48,002 nucleotides of DNA from Cytophagales bacterium (lineage in GTDB: Bacteria; Bacteroidota; Bacteroidia; Cytophagales; Thermoflexibacteraceae), in assembly GCA_013299115.1 (NCBI GenBank), contig JAAFKA010000034.1:1-48002 (forward strand), in the 5' to 3' direction. Below the pieces are notes generated by a model that saw only the letters and a program-made list of their open reading frames with translations, did not search any database and was not told where the DNA came from. The position numbers and the translations under genes are program-made. Of this stretch, positions 9,401-17,203 are shown piece by piece; the first letter of the stretch is position 1, and every line of letters begins with the position of its first letter.

Positions 9401-11947
9401 GGTAGAATTTTAGTTACAGTCGAGCAAGGCAATTTGCACAAATATTTGTACGTCAATTCAGACAAAAAAGCAGCCGAAGTGGAAATTGACATCAAAGACG
9501 AGTACATGCCAAATATGTACCTAACCGCCACCTTGATAAAACCCGCAGACCAAACCGCCATTCCTTTGACAGTTGCCCATGGTTTTCAATCGGTAACAGT
9601 TGAGAATGATAACAATGTGATACCGTTGGAAATCAAGGCAGTAGAAAAATCGAGGTCAGGCATAAAACAAGAAATTGTGGTGCAGTGTGGCAAAAAAGAG
9701 GCAAACATAGAGGTTACATTGGCTGTGGTGGACGAGGGAATTTTGTTGAAAAAAGCCTACCAAAATCCAAATCCTTACGATTTTTTCTTCCAAAAAAGAG
9801 CATTGGAAGTAAAAGGTTATGATATGTACCCACGTTTGTTCCCCGAAATCAAAACTTTGCCTAAACAATATGGAGCAGATGATTATGATTTGGGCAATAG
9901 AACCAATCCATTGGCAAACAAAAGAGTAAAACTCTTGTCATTTTGGAGTGGCACATTAAAAACCAATAGCAATGGCGAAGTTCGTTATGCGGTGCAGTTG
10001 CCCCAATTTTCGGGTTCGGTGCGAATAGTGGCAGTGGCAGCCAAAAATTCGGCTTTTGGTAGTGCAGCCAAAAATATGATAGTGGCAGACCCTGTGGTGT
10101 TAAGCACGTCTTTGCCGAGATTTTTATCGCCAAATGACGAAGTAAACGTGAAATTGACCTTGATGAACACTACCAACAAAGCTACCACAGGCACAGCCAC
10201 GCTGGGCGTATCGGGTGCGGTGCAACTCACAAGCAACGCCACCGAACAAATTAGCTTGCCCGCCAATGGCGAAAAAGTAGTAGAGTTTAAGGTAAAAGCA
10301 GCCAATTTGATAGGAACAGCCAAAATCAATGCAGGTTTTACAGCAGGTGGCGAAAAATATGCAGAAAATTTGGATATTACAGTTCGTCCAAGCACTTCGC
10401 TGTTAAAAACCTCTAATTCGGGTGTGATTAAGGGCAACGAAACCCTGAATTTAAAGGCAGACTACGTAGAAAGTTCTGTAACAGGCAAGTTGGTGATTGC
10501 TAAATCTCCTGTGGTGCAGTTTGCCAAAAATTTGGCTTATTTGGTGCAATACCCTTACGGCTGCGTAGAGCAAACGACTTCTACGGCTTTCCCTCAGATG
10601 TATTTTGGCGAAATTGCAAAATCTTTGGGAGATGAAAAACTGAAAAGCCTAAACCCCCAACGCAACGTGCAGGAGGCTATTCAGAAATTGCAAACGATGC
10701 AAATGTATAACGGGGCTTTGAGTTACTGGGAAGGTGGCACTTACGAGTCGTGGTGGGGTACGGTCTATGCTACGCATTTTGTAACTGAAAGCAAACGTGC
10801 TGGTTTTGAGGTAGATAAGAAATTTTTAGACAAGCTGTTGGCTTATTTGGAGATGAAAGTCAAACGCAAAAACACGCAAGATTACATTTATTTTGATGCC
10901 GAAAACAAAAGAATTGTAGGCAGAACAGCACCAAAAGAAGTGGCGTATAGCCTCTATGTTTTGGCACTTTGCAACCAAGCCGACAAAGCTACCATGAATT
11001 ATTACAAGGCAAACCCAAGTTTGTTGCCTTTGGATTCTAAATATTTGTTGGCAGCAGCCTACCAACTCATAGGAGATAAAGGGTCGGCTCGTACTCTATT
11101 GCCCGCCAAGTTTGAAGGTGAAAGAGCAGCCCAAGAGTTTGATGGCAGTTTTGCTTCACCCATACGTGATGAGGCTATTGCTCTGAACTGTTTGATAGAC
11201 ACAGACCCAAAAAATGCCCAAATTGAGGTCATGGCAAGGCATTTGTCGCAAGAAATGAAAAATGCAGCCTACCTAAACACCCAAGAAAATGCTTTTGGTT
11301 TGCTGGCTTTGGGCAAATTGGCAAAACAGGCAAACGAAAACGGAGCTAATGCAGCCACCATTACCGCCAACGGTAGCAAAGTGGGCAGTTTCAACGGCAC
11401 AGCCCTCACTTTGACCAAAGAAGTGGCAGGAAAAGAAGTGAAAATAGACGTGCAAGGCGGCGGCACTTTGTATTATTACTACGAAATTCAGGGCTTAAAC
11501 ACTTCGGGAGCATACAAAGAGGAAGACAATTACCTCAAAATTCGCCGCAGTTTCTATGACCGAAACGGCAGCAAACTCAGCAGCAACAGTTTCGAGCAAG
11601 GCGAATTGGTTGTAGTTCGTTTGGATTTACAGGCAATTAACACCACTGCTGTACCCAATGTAGTGGTTACGGATATGTTGCCCGCAGGTTTCGAGATAGA
11701 AAATCCACGTTTGGGCAACGTACCAGGGATAACTTGGATAAAAGATGCAGCCTCAGCCGAACATTTTGACTTCCGAGATGACCGAGTAAATATTTTTGTG
11801 GGGGCAACTTCCTCTGTCAAATCTTTTTACTACGTAGTCCGTTGTGTTTCGGCAGGCAACTTCCGCATGGGTCCCGCCAGTGCAGATGCCATGTATAATG
11901 GCGAATATCATAGCTACAATGGTGGGGGTGAGGTGGAGGTAAAGTAA
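6479..11947 (+). CDS. Alpha-2-macroglobulin family lipoprotein
   Basis: This 1822-residue protein starts with a lipoprotein signal (hydrophobic segment, then FSAC with Cys24), so it should be lipid-anchored in the envelope. Tandem macroglobulin domains follow, including the MG2-type DRELYRPDETVFLKT near residue 600 and the A2M domain (FWSGTLKTNSNGEV...FSGSVRIVAVAA) near residue 1160. The thioester motif PYGCVEQTTS is intact, with Cys1362 and Gln1365, followed by the helical thioester domain. Such proteins trap attacking proteases by covalent coupling. The common partner PbpC is not adjacent; the gene stands alone. The start is set by the lipoprotein signal. Confidence 0.93.
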   Translation: MNKNFFIPSKFLLFCFTAILFSACNFFNKDKVTLNGKNFGDEIDLQQNLTFSFSEDLAADSLMEDWLATEYIKFSPEVKGKFQWKTPRELVFSPELGFLPSTDYEATLTNELVANLPEKDKKLKLDGETTIKFHTPYLTLINSEAYWGANTQGGAEMRLNLNFNYRVNPAEVGKLTTIAVEQQNATFRLLTNENAATVQLAVAPAAGVKYDKKVADIRIGKGLTLPEGKYEAAEMKFETEIPDQQDFRVLNVAGIYEAESPVINITTNQAVGMTPAQIAQSVQVEPAVQTEVTVTEFGFLLKGKFESSANYKITVQKNLRGILGSNLADNFEQFVAFSEMQPSIKFPNRKAVYLTSKGQRNVVVQILGVPKVRISVYKIFNNNINGYLRDKVGFSDYNYEDYYYDESSSSSGIEDYGSEVFSQEYETNKLHKGNGGVVFNMDFIDRLPDYKGIYVLVVHSATDQWKRAAKVVAFSDIGLMARQTDNDIWVFANSILTAQPLKDVEVKLVSNNNQEIYTAKTDGDGVAKFENLKKKTAGFTVTMITAQQATNANNDFTYMHFNQAAINMSRFETGGIRFTADEYQNKVGQYQAFIYGDRELYRPDETVFLKTILRDKTFNPVPFIPIKLRVLLPDGKEFANLRGTLTEQGSFETSIKLGTSAVTGSYTIEVYTSNDIFLNSKTFNVEEFMPDRIKVTGTLDKESYQAAEQVIVKATAMNLFGTPATNRKYEIAGTLNRKSFSPKGFDDYNFTILGAVPNIGSLPLQEGETDDKGEITHSYTLPEVKFAGLLDGDIFVTVFDETGRTVSTKKGFEVETQKLFYGLKMDDYYVATRSAIPVGLVALNKQGQAATSAKGKLTIIRYDWQSALEKDYYGNFRYVSHRKEVLILSQEITIQGKGTTFPFVANRSGEYEIRLTAADNNQTYVSNRFYAYGWGYTDNTSFEVDKDGEIKIVADKEKYKVGDKAKFLLKTPFEGRILVTVEQGNLHKYLYVNSDKKAAEVEIDIKDEYMPNMYLTATLIKPADQTAIPLTVAHGFQSVTVENDNNVIPLEIKAVEKSRSGIKQEIVVQCGKKEANIEVTLAVVDEGILLKKAYQNPNPYDFFFQKRALEVKGYDMYPRLFPEIKTLPKQYGADDYDLGNRTNPLANKRVKLLSFWSGTLKTNSNGEVRYAVQLPQFSGSVRIVAVAAKNSAFGSAAKNMIVADPVVLSTSLPRFLSPNDEVNVKLTLMNTTNKATTGTATLGVSGAVQLTSNATEQISLPANGEKVVEFKVKAANLIGTAKINAGFTAGGEKYAENLDITVRPSTSLLKTSNSGVIKGNETLNLKADYVESSVTGKLVIAKSPVVQFAKNLAYLVQYPYGCVEQTTSTAFPQMYFGEIAKSLGDEKLKSLNPQRNVQEAIQKLQTMQMYNGALSYWEGGTYESWWGTVYATHFVTESKRAGFEVDKKFLDKLLAYLEMKVKRKNTQDYIYFDAENKRIVGRTAPKEVAYSLYVLALCNQADKATMNYYKANPSLLPLDSKYLLAAAYQLIGDKGSARTLLPAKFEGERAAQEFDGSFASPIRDEAIALNCLIDTDPKNAQIEVMARHLSQEMKNAAYLNTQENAFGLLALGKLAKQANENGANAATITANGSKVGSFNGTALTLTKEVAGKEVKIDVQGGGTLYYYYEIQGLNTSGAYKEEDNYLKIRRSFYDRNGSKLSSNSFEQGELVVVRLDLQAINTTAVPNVVVTDMLPAGFEIENPRLGNVPGITWIKDAASAEHFDFRDDRVNIFVGATSSVKSFYYVVRCVSAGNFRMGPASADAMYNGEYHSYNGGGEVEVK

Positions 11948-12064
11948 ACTCTATGAAAAATTTTGAAAAAATTAGTTTTTTTTCAAATTAATGAAAAAAA
12001 TCACCTAAAGATGTAACACTTTGTTATATCTTTACGTGAGTATGACAAACAACCCTCTAAAAAT

Positions 12065-12841
12065 ATGGCTACTCTACAAGAATTATTAGACATGGTGGAT
12101 AATTTGGAGTATGACAAATTATTTACAGAGTTACATAACTTAGGTTTAGACCGATGGTTTACTTTACTCAAAAAAGAATTTTTACTAAATCAGATGGATG
12201 TGCATTTTAATGAAAGATTAAAGGTGCAAATAAGTTCTGCCTTTCAAAATGAAAAAGATAAGAATACGCCTTTATTTACACTTAAAAAAGCTGCTTTAGG
12301 TTTAGGTTCTTTTTGTCTTTTTACTCTGCTTGCTTTTTCAGCCAATTCTTTTTTCAATGATAACCATAAGAAGTTAGGAACAGACAGTAAAAGTTCTGGT
12401 GGTGTCTATAGTAAGCAGACAGATACACTTTCATTGGCTAAATCTACAAAAGAAACACAAGCCCCAGTTTTATTAGCCAGTTATGGGGAAAAACTTACTC
12501 CAAAAGTAAAATCTCTGCCAGTTCAAACCCATACAAAAAAAACAAAAATAGAAAAACAAAATGTTAGCATAAACTCATCAGGGGGAACTAATGATGTTTG
12601 TAATCAATCTGACATAGGTAGCTTTAAAACCCATCTTCGTTTATTGATTGAAGCACCTGAAGGTAAGGGATTCGACCCTTGTTTTGAATGCATCAGAGCT
12701 AACCAATACATTGACTATGACAAAGCAAAATTTAATGATGTTTGTGCAAGAGTGCAGGCTATTATAATGTACTCTCCAGATAAAATAGATCAAGCTCGCA
12801 GTATGACTGCACTATTTATAGGAGAAATAAAAAAAAACTGA
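12065..12841 (+). CDS. EAD-like N-terminal domain membrane protein
   Basis: This protein has 258 residues in the standard frame. Residues 1-65 (LQELLDMVDNLEYDKLF, EFLLNQMDVHFNERLK) align without large gaps with the product of 46252-46536, which precedes a NACHT gene. I therefore read it as an effector-associated-domain (EAD)-like adaptor, a class of small helical domains that recruit partners by like-with-like contact. A hydrophobic helix lies at about 76-97, followed by a Ser/Thr/Lys-rich linker and a Cys-containing region (DPCFECIR). The frame ends in GEIKKN at a run of nine A then C and TGA; the -1 frame stays open for another 106 codons. It heads a block with two secreted-protein genes. 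Its composition is more AT-rich than the preceding macroglobulin gene. Confidence 0.65.
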   Translation: MATLQELLDMVDNLEYDKLFTELHNLGLDRWFTLLKKEFLLNQMDVHFNERLKVQISSAFQNEKDKNTPLFTLKKAALGLGSFCLFTLLAFSANSFFNDNHKKLGTDSKSSGGVYSKQTDTLSLAKSTKETQAPVLLASYGEKLTPKVKSLPVQTHTKKTKIEKQNVSINSSGGTNDVCNQSDIGSFKTHLRLLIEAPEGKGFDPCFECIRANQYIDYDKAKFNDVCARVQAIIMYSPDKIDQARSMTALFIGEIKKN

Positions 12842-13158
12842 TTGCGGAGGTACTACACGATGGTAGGACTATTGTCCTATCAGGCGTAGATGTTTTATCA
12901 CTGAAAGACTTGCAGTTTCCTCTCGATTTAAATTATGATAAAATTGAAGAAATAGACCTACGCAATAACCAATCTCTTATTTTGGATGAGAGTTTAATTA
13001 AATTCATAAGCAAGTGCCAAAATATTGAGTTTGTCTATGTTTGCGGTTGCACACAAATCTTAAAAGATTTATTAAATAAAAAAATAGCCAAACGTTTGAT
13101 AAAAATAGATACGACTATTTTTGAGAACTATCCTTGTAAAATCAAGAAGTACTACTAA
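12838..13158 (+). CDS. LRR-like extension, open in the -1 frame of the EAD gene
   Basis: The frame is open through the A-run at 12829-12837 to a TAA at 13156-13158 and encodes about 106 residues with no methionine at all; the first conventional start would be a TTG at 12910. The residues read KIEEIDLRNN, then FISKCQNIEFVYVCGCTQIL, which has the spacing of cysteine-containing leucine-rich repeats. It therefore looks like the C-terminal part of the EAD-like membrane protein, reached by -1 frameshifting at A AAA AAC TGA, or separated by a one-base deletion in the run. On the fused reading the LRR part lies beyond the membrane helix. Confidence 0.5.
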   Translation: MIAEVLHDGRTIVLSGVDVLSLKDLQFPLDLNYDKIEEIDLRNNQSLILDESLIKFISKCQNIEFVYVCGCTQILKDLLNKKIAKRLIKIDTTIFENYPCKIKKYY

Positions 13159-13211
13159 TAATGTCTGCAATAGCAAAGTTTTTTTGCGATATTTTTATTC
13201 TTTATTGGAAG

Positions 13212-13219
13212 TAAGTTTG
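13212..13219 (+). promoter_or_regulatory. Possible -7 box before the OmpA-like gene
   Basis: TAAGTTTG matches TAnnTTTG and ends 64 bases before the ATG at 13284. A TTTG at 13183-13186 could serve as the -33 element, although the 25-base spacing is longer than usual. Confidence 0.35.
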
Positions 13220-13283
13220 ATATAAAATAATACCATATTGATCTATTGATACTTGTTTATTCACTAAAACCATCTCTGTGTTT

Positions 13284-14837
13284 ATGAAACTGTGTAGGAC
13301 TCTCACATTCTTTTCTTTTCTTTTCTTTTTGGCACTCCTTCCTGCCTTTGCCCAACGTAAGTGTGAACCAGTTACTGACGGTATTGCATGGTTTTCTATG
13401 TTTCCTCGTATATTTGAGAGGCTGAATATTTTAACCAGAACAGACCCGAAGTATAAAAGTACTATAATAGAACTTGCAAAAAGTAGTCAGAATGGCTCTA
13501 TTTCTTGCGAGGACTTAGAGAAATATAAAAACTATCTAAGCAGGATGACGCCAGTTCAAAGAGAAGAAGTACATCCTATTACTTATAATTTATCTTTGGG
13601 TTTGGTTCAATATCTCATGTATCAAGACAAACAGTATTGCGGCGAACAGCTACCATGCAGTTTGGCTTATGCTCACCTCAAAATAGCTTATGACAATATA
13701 GATAATAGTGAAAGGTGGGATAGAGAGTTTAGCTTGATAAAAGATATTTGTAGTGAAACAGGAATTCAAATAAATAAAAGTTTTATTGAGAAGTTTTACA
13801 GAGAAACAAAAGAATGTAAATGTAAGATTCAGGTTGTTGCAATGGATTCTTTGGGTCATAAAATAACAGAAGTAAAATATTTAGAAGTGAATGGTTCTAT
13901 TCGTTTTGTCTTGGATATTAAGTCAGAATCAGAAATAGATTTTTCAAAAACAGAAATTCTATTTGATGATGATAAAGTTAATAAATACAAAAATTACAAT
14001 GATAAATTTAAGAAAGCCTCTAATAATTGTGAATTAGCTTTGCACATGGAAATTCCTGCTGCTAAAAAAGTAACATTCAAATTTTATCCTAAAGATGTTG
14101 CTTGTAATGAACAAGTAAGTACGTTAGTCCTCTCTATTAAGAAGGTATTTAGCCTTCCTGATATTAAAGTTGAGTTACGTAATGCTACATCTCTCACCAA
14201 TAAGATAGACCTATTAATGAAGAAAGAGAATTTAAGAACAGCAAAAGGGCTAATAGAAGTTACAGGAACAAATGCCTATGAATTTATGCGTATAAAAGTA
14301 GATCCATTGGCACTGCATTCAGTCTATCAAGATGGTTACATTAGTGGACAGTGGGCTGATGCTGAATTGAACAAATTAATTATAGTCATAAAAGAAGCCT
14401 TAGTATCTTGGACATCTGAAAAATATTTTGACGGAGATGAAACACCATTTTATACAGACGAAGTTTATATATATGGTGGCATATTAGGAGAAACTGACCC
14501 TGAAGATTTTGATAAATATTACACAGGTGAAGATATTACCTTTCCGTACTGTGAAAGTGATGAACCTACAGAAACTATAATGAATAAATTAACTGATTAT
14601 TGCAAAAACGACTGCAAGCAAAGTAAGAATATGATACTTCAAAATGGACAACGTATGAACAGTAATACACAACTTGGTTTCCTTAGAGCCTATACAGTTT
14701 TAAAAAGGTTTATGGAAAGCTACAAGAGGGGCTTTGAAAAGTCTTTTTGTATAGTTACAAAACAAAATAGTGAATGGGCGGGCGATGGCACACGCCAAAG
14801 AAGAATCTACTTGGTATTTAATATAAAGATAAACTAA
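13284..14837 (+). CDS. Secreted protein with divergent OmpA-like C-terminus
   Basis: This 517-residue protein has a clear signal peptide (LTFFSFLFFLALLPAFAQ, cleaved near residue 24). The N-terminal half is Cys-containing with no family I recognise. The C-terminal part, about residues 350-517, reads as a degenerate OmpA/peptidoglycan-associated domain: a helix NKLIIVIKEALVSW, a strand EVYIYGG, then NTQLGFLRAYTVLKRF (the usual N..LS..RA..V) and RQRRIYLVFNI near the end. A long acidic insertion interrupts it. This is an inference from motif order. ATG at 13284 is chosen over a GTG two codons earlier. The next gene starts 2 bases after its stop, so the two are co-transcribed. Confidence 0.6.
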   Translation: MKLCRTLTFFSFLFFLALLPAFAQRKCEPVTDGIAWFSMFPRIFERLNILTRTDPKYKSTIIELAKSSQNGSISCEDLEKYKNYLSRMTPVQREEVHPITYNLSLGLVQYLMYQDKQYCGEQLPCSLAYAHLKIAYDNIDNSERWDREFSLIKDICSETGIQINKSFIEKFYRETKECKCKIQVVAMDSLGHKITEVKYLEVNGSIRFVLDIKSESEIDFSKTEILFDDDKVNKYKNYNDKFKKASNNCELALHMEIPAAKKVTFKFYPKDVACNEQVSTLVLSIKKVFSLPDIKVELRNATSLTNKIDLLMKKENLRTAKGLIEVTGTNAYEFMRIKVDPLALHSVYQDGYISGQWADAELNKLIIVIKEALVSWTSEKYFDGDETPFYTDEVYIYGGILGETDPEDFDKYYTGEDITFPYCESDEPTETIMNKLTDYCKNDCKQSKNMILQNGQRMNSNTQLGFLRAYTVLKRFMESYKRGFEKSFCIVTKQNSEWAGDGTRQRRIYLVFNIKIN

Positions 14838-14839
14838 GA

Positions 14840-15658
14840 ATGAACAAAATACTCTTTATCATGTTGGTAATATTACTTACTACTTTTAGTAATTCTTGTG
14901 CTTTTGCCCAAACATATTGCGAACAAATCAAAAATAAACAAAAAAAATTACGAGATTCAGTAGTTAACCTATACATAAGTTATGATAGACTTCATGTGAA
15001 AAACACTGGAGACTTAAAGTTGAAGTATAGCGAAAATTTTAAAGCAGCCACAAGAACAGGATTGTATGGTCAGGATTTAACAATAGATTTTGTTATTATT
15101 ATGCAAGGAGATAGTACAGAGCAAAGACTAATAGATTCTAACTATGTACCTAATAAGAGTACTTGTAATTTGGTTAGTGAACTTAAAAATATTTTTAGAG
15201 ATTCTATAAGAAAGGATTTTGTAATTAATACTACTGTAACACTTATAAATCCCATAGATTATCACACCGACCCAACAAATCCTTTAAAACTAAAATATGG
15301 TGGTATGTATGGAGATTATTTAGTAAAACATTACACAGATTTAGAATATTATGGACGACAGACTCTTGTTGCTTTAAAGAATACTTTAATTAAACAACCT
15401 TTGTTTAATCAAGCATTTGCTGTTTTGCTTGCTTATGGCGTAGAGCATCAATTTTCTGCCGAGTATAATATCGTATCTTCTGAAATTTCAATAAACCGTT
15501 TAAAAACAAAACCGCCTAAATCTCAATTTAAAATAGAGATAGTATCCCAGATTGTATTCAAGGATTTGTATATAGAAAAATATAAAGAAATAAAACTTTT
15601 AGAGGCTAACATCAAAACATTAGAAGATGCCTTAATTATACTTAAATGTAGTAATTGA
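14840..15658 (+). CDS. Secreted hypothetical protein
   Basis: This 272-residue protein starts with a signal peptide (MNKILFIMLVILLTTFSNSCAFAQ); a Cys just before the cleavage site makes a lipoprotein possible but less likely. The mature part begins TYCEQIKNKQKKLRDS, is rich in Tyr, Asp and Lys, and ends in a helical segment (KYKEIKLLEANIKTLEDAL). I recognise no family. It follows the OmpA-like gene after 2 bases in the same very AT-rich composition. It probably acts in the periplasm with that protein and perhaps with the EAD-like membrane protein upstream. Confidence 0.6.
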   Translation: MNKILFIMLVILLTTFSNSCAFAQTYCEQIKNKQKKLRDSVVNLYISYDRLHVKNTGDLKLKYSENFKAATRTGLYGQDLTIDFVIIMQGDSTEQRLIDSNYVPNKSTCNLVSELKNIFRDSIRKDFVINTTVTLINPIDYHTDPTNPLKLKYGGMYGDYLVKHYTDLEYYGRQTLVALKNTLIKQPLFNQAFAVLLAYGVEHQFSAEYNIVSSEISINRLKTKPPKSQFKIEIVSQIVFKDLYIEKYKEIKLLEANIKTLEDALIILKCSN

Positions 15659-15682
15659 AAAAGTATAATTGAGCATTGAAAA

Positions 15683-16349
15683 GTTAGCTACACCCCCTCA
15701 TAAATCTTTTCCACTTCTATTGCCACTTGCAAACTTTCAAACCGCAAAATGTCTTGCATTTTGCCATATTGCTGCATAAAAACAGCATTTTCTTTGCCAC
15801 TCTTTTCTTTGGTATAATATTTTATCAAAGTTTGGTCTTGCCAAATCAAAATGTATTCTTGCAGACTTTCTATGCTTAGGTATTCACGCAATTTGTCGTT
15901 TTGGTCTATTTCGGCAGTGCTTGGCGACAAAATCTCGATAATCACCAAAGGATTGAGTAGCTGGTTGTTTTCATTGTACTGTTCTTTTTCCTTGTTTGTA
16001 ACTATGGCATCGGGCTTGCGATATTTTTTGAAAACAGCCAAATACAATTCGCAACCGTCTATGTGTATGCGGAATAAATTTTCGTCTGTTGCCCTATTCA
16101 AACGGCGGTTGAGATTAGACAAAATAATTTTGTGTTTTTTCGAAGCCATAGCCAATAAGGAGTTAATTTCTGTTTGTTCGGCAGCCAAAACAGCCGCTAC
16201 CACTTCTGCGTCTATGGGTTTGCCTGCGTGTTTGTCGTAAATAAAACCCTCCGAAAACTCAAAAGCAACCTCCAACTCCTCCAATTTTTGGCAGAAGTCA
16301 AAATATTCGGTGGCTGTATAAAGCCTTGTGGGTGCTGAGGTCATGGAAA
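15683..16349. repeat. Left copy of a 667-bp direct repeat (Uma2 unit)
   Basis: This unit covers a whole Uma2 gene from GTTAGCTACACC to CATGGAAA and recurs at 17204-17870 at a constant offset of 1521 bp. Similarity ends sharply on the 3' side of the genes and fades within a few bases beyond their start codons. A HEPN/MNT pair lies between the copies. Confidence 0.9.
15688..16344 (-). CDS. Uma2-family (DUF820) predicted nuclease, copy 1
   Basis: This 218-residue protein has the PD-(D/E)XK-like core of Uma2 proteins: RKPDAIV, then PLVIIEILSPSTAEIDQNDKLREY and LQEYILI. The Asp of PDAIV, Glu of IIEIL and the following Asp and Lys are the expected metal and catalytic residues. The family is widespread in cyanobacteria and Bacteroidota and its biological role is uncertain. 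It is nearly identical to the gene at 17209-17865; the differences cluster in one patch, where this copy reads RRLNRATDENL between ILSNLN and FRIHIDG. Strand and spacing place it divergent from the HEPN gene at 16453. Confidence 0.85.
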   Translation of the reverse strand: MTSAPTRLYTATEYFDFCQKLEELEVAFEFSEGFIYDKHAGKPIDAEVVAAVLAAEQTEINSLLAMASKKHKIILSNLNRRLNRATDENLFRIHIDGCELYLAVFKKYRKPDAIVTNKEKEQYNENNQLLNPLVIIEILSPSTAEIDQNDKLREYLSIESLQEYILIWQDQTLIKYYTKEKSGKENAVFMQQYGKMQDILRFESLQVAIEVEKIYEGV

Positions 16350-16409
16350 CAAAATTGGATAGTAAGGTATGAAATTTATACTAAAATAAGAAAATATTTC
16401 TCTTTTTGT

Positions 16410-16417
16410 TATATTTG
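16410..16417 (+). promoter_or_regulatory. -7 promoter box of the HEPN/MNT pair
   Basis: TATATTTG matches TAnnTTTG exactly, 35 bases before the HEPN ATG. It lies outside the Uma2 repeat unit, so the toxin-antitoxin pair brings its own promoter. Confidence 0.45.
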
Positions 16418-16452
16418 CCACACAAAATTATATTAAGCACAAACATACAAAA

Positions 16453-16881
16453 ATGCAAGACATTCGCTGGCAACAAAGGTTTAGCAATTTTCGGAGGGCA
16501 TTGGCTCAATTAGAAAAAGCTGTTGAGTTGGTAGCCGAAAGACAACTATCTGAACTCGAAATACAAGGACTTATTCAAGGTTTTGAATATACATATGAGT
16601 TAGCTTGGAATGTGTTGAAAGATTATTTGCAATATCAAGGAAACCAAGAATTGACAGGGGCAAGAGATACCATCACAGAGGCTTTTCGAGTTCGGTTAAT
16701 CACAAAAGGCGAGGCATGGATGCGTATGTTTAGAGATAGAAACCAAACTTCACATACGTATAATGAAACAACCGCAATTTTGGTGGCAGATGCTGTGGTT
16801 ACGATTTACTATGATTTATTCAAGGAATTAGAAACTGTCATGGCTGCAAAAATAAACCCAAATCCTCCTTTATTGGACTAA
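16453..16881 (+). CDS. HEPN-family protein (HI0074-like), toxin of a HEPN/MNT pair
   Basis: This 142-residue all-helical protein belongs to the nucleotidyltransferase substrate-binding group typified by HI0074. Its helices include FEYTYELAWNVLKDYLQYQG, and the R-x4-6-H signature is present as RDRNQTSH (residues 94/96-101). HEPN proteins are often ribonucleases, kept inactive by the partner MNT enzyme that modifies residues near this motif. The partner gene follows after 4 bases. The pair sits exactly between two direct copies of a Uma2 gene. Confidence 0.88.
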   Translation: MQDIRWQQRFSNFRRALAQLEKAVELVAERQLSELEIQGLIQGFEYTYELAWNVLKDYLQYQGNQELTGARDTITEAFRVRLITKGEAWMRMFRDRNQTSHTYNETTAILVADAVVTIYYDLFKELETVMAAKINPNPPLLD

Positions 16882-16885
16882 TTTA

Positions 16886-17200
16886 ATGCTAAAAATGACG
16901 AACAAATACGGCTTATCAGCAGAAACTTTTGAGCAAATACAGGCTACTTTTCGCAAGTTCCCACAAGTGCAGCAAGCTATTTTGTATGGTTCACGGGCAA
17001 AAGGTAATTTTCATAATGGGTCAGACATAGACATTGTGTTGCAAGGCAAGGACTTGAATTTACAGGTGCTTGCAGACATTGGGCTTAGTTTAGACGACCT
17101 TTTTTTACCCTATAAAATTGACCTCAGCATTTGGCAACACATCAACAATCCAGATTTATTAAGTCATATAGAAAGGGTAGGTGTTGTGATAAACAAGTAG
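16886..17200 (+). CDS. MNT minimal nucleotidyltransferase (antitoxin)
   Basis: This 104-residue protein has the polymerase-beta-like nucleotidyltransferase motif LYGSRAKGNFHNGSDIDIV: Gly35-Ser36 and the metal ligands Asp47 and Asp49. In HEPN/MNT systems such enzymes transfer AMP to the HEPN toxin and silence it. ATG at 16886 and ATG at 16895 are both possible starts; the first is closer to the upstream stop. The stop at 17200 is only 8 bases from the converging Uma2 gene. Confidence 0.88.
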   Translation: MLKMTNKYGLSAETFEQIQATFRKFPQVQQAILYGSRAKGNFHNGSDIDIVLQGKDLNLQVLADIGLSLDDLFLPYKIDLSIWQHINNPDLLSHIERVGVVINK

Positions 17201-17203
17201 CTT

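Noticed and set aside
11948-12064. GAAAAAATTAG TTTTTTTTC stretch after the macroglobulin gene
   Set aside because: It could form only an A-T stem; chance in this composition is likely.
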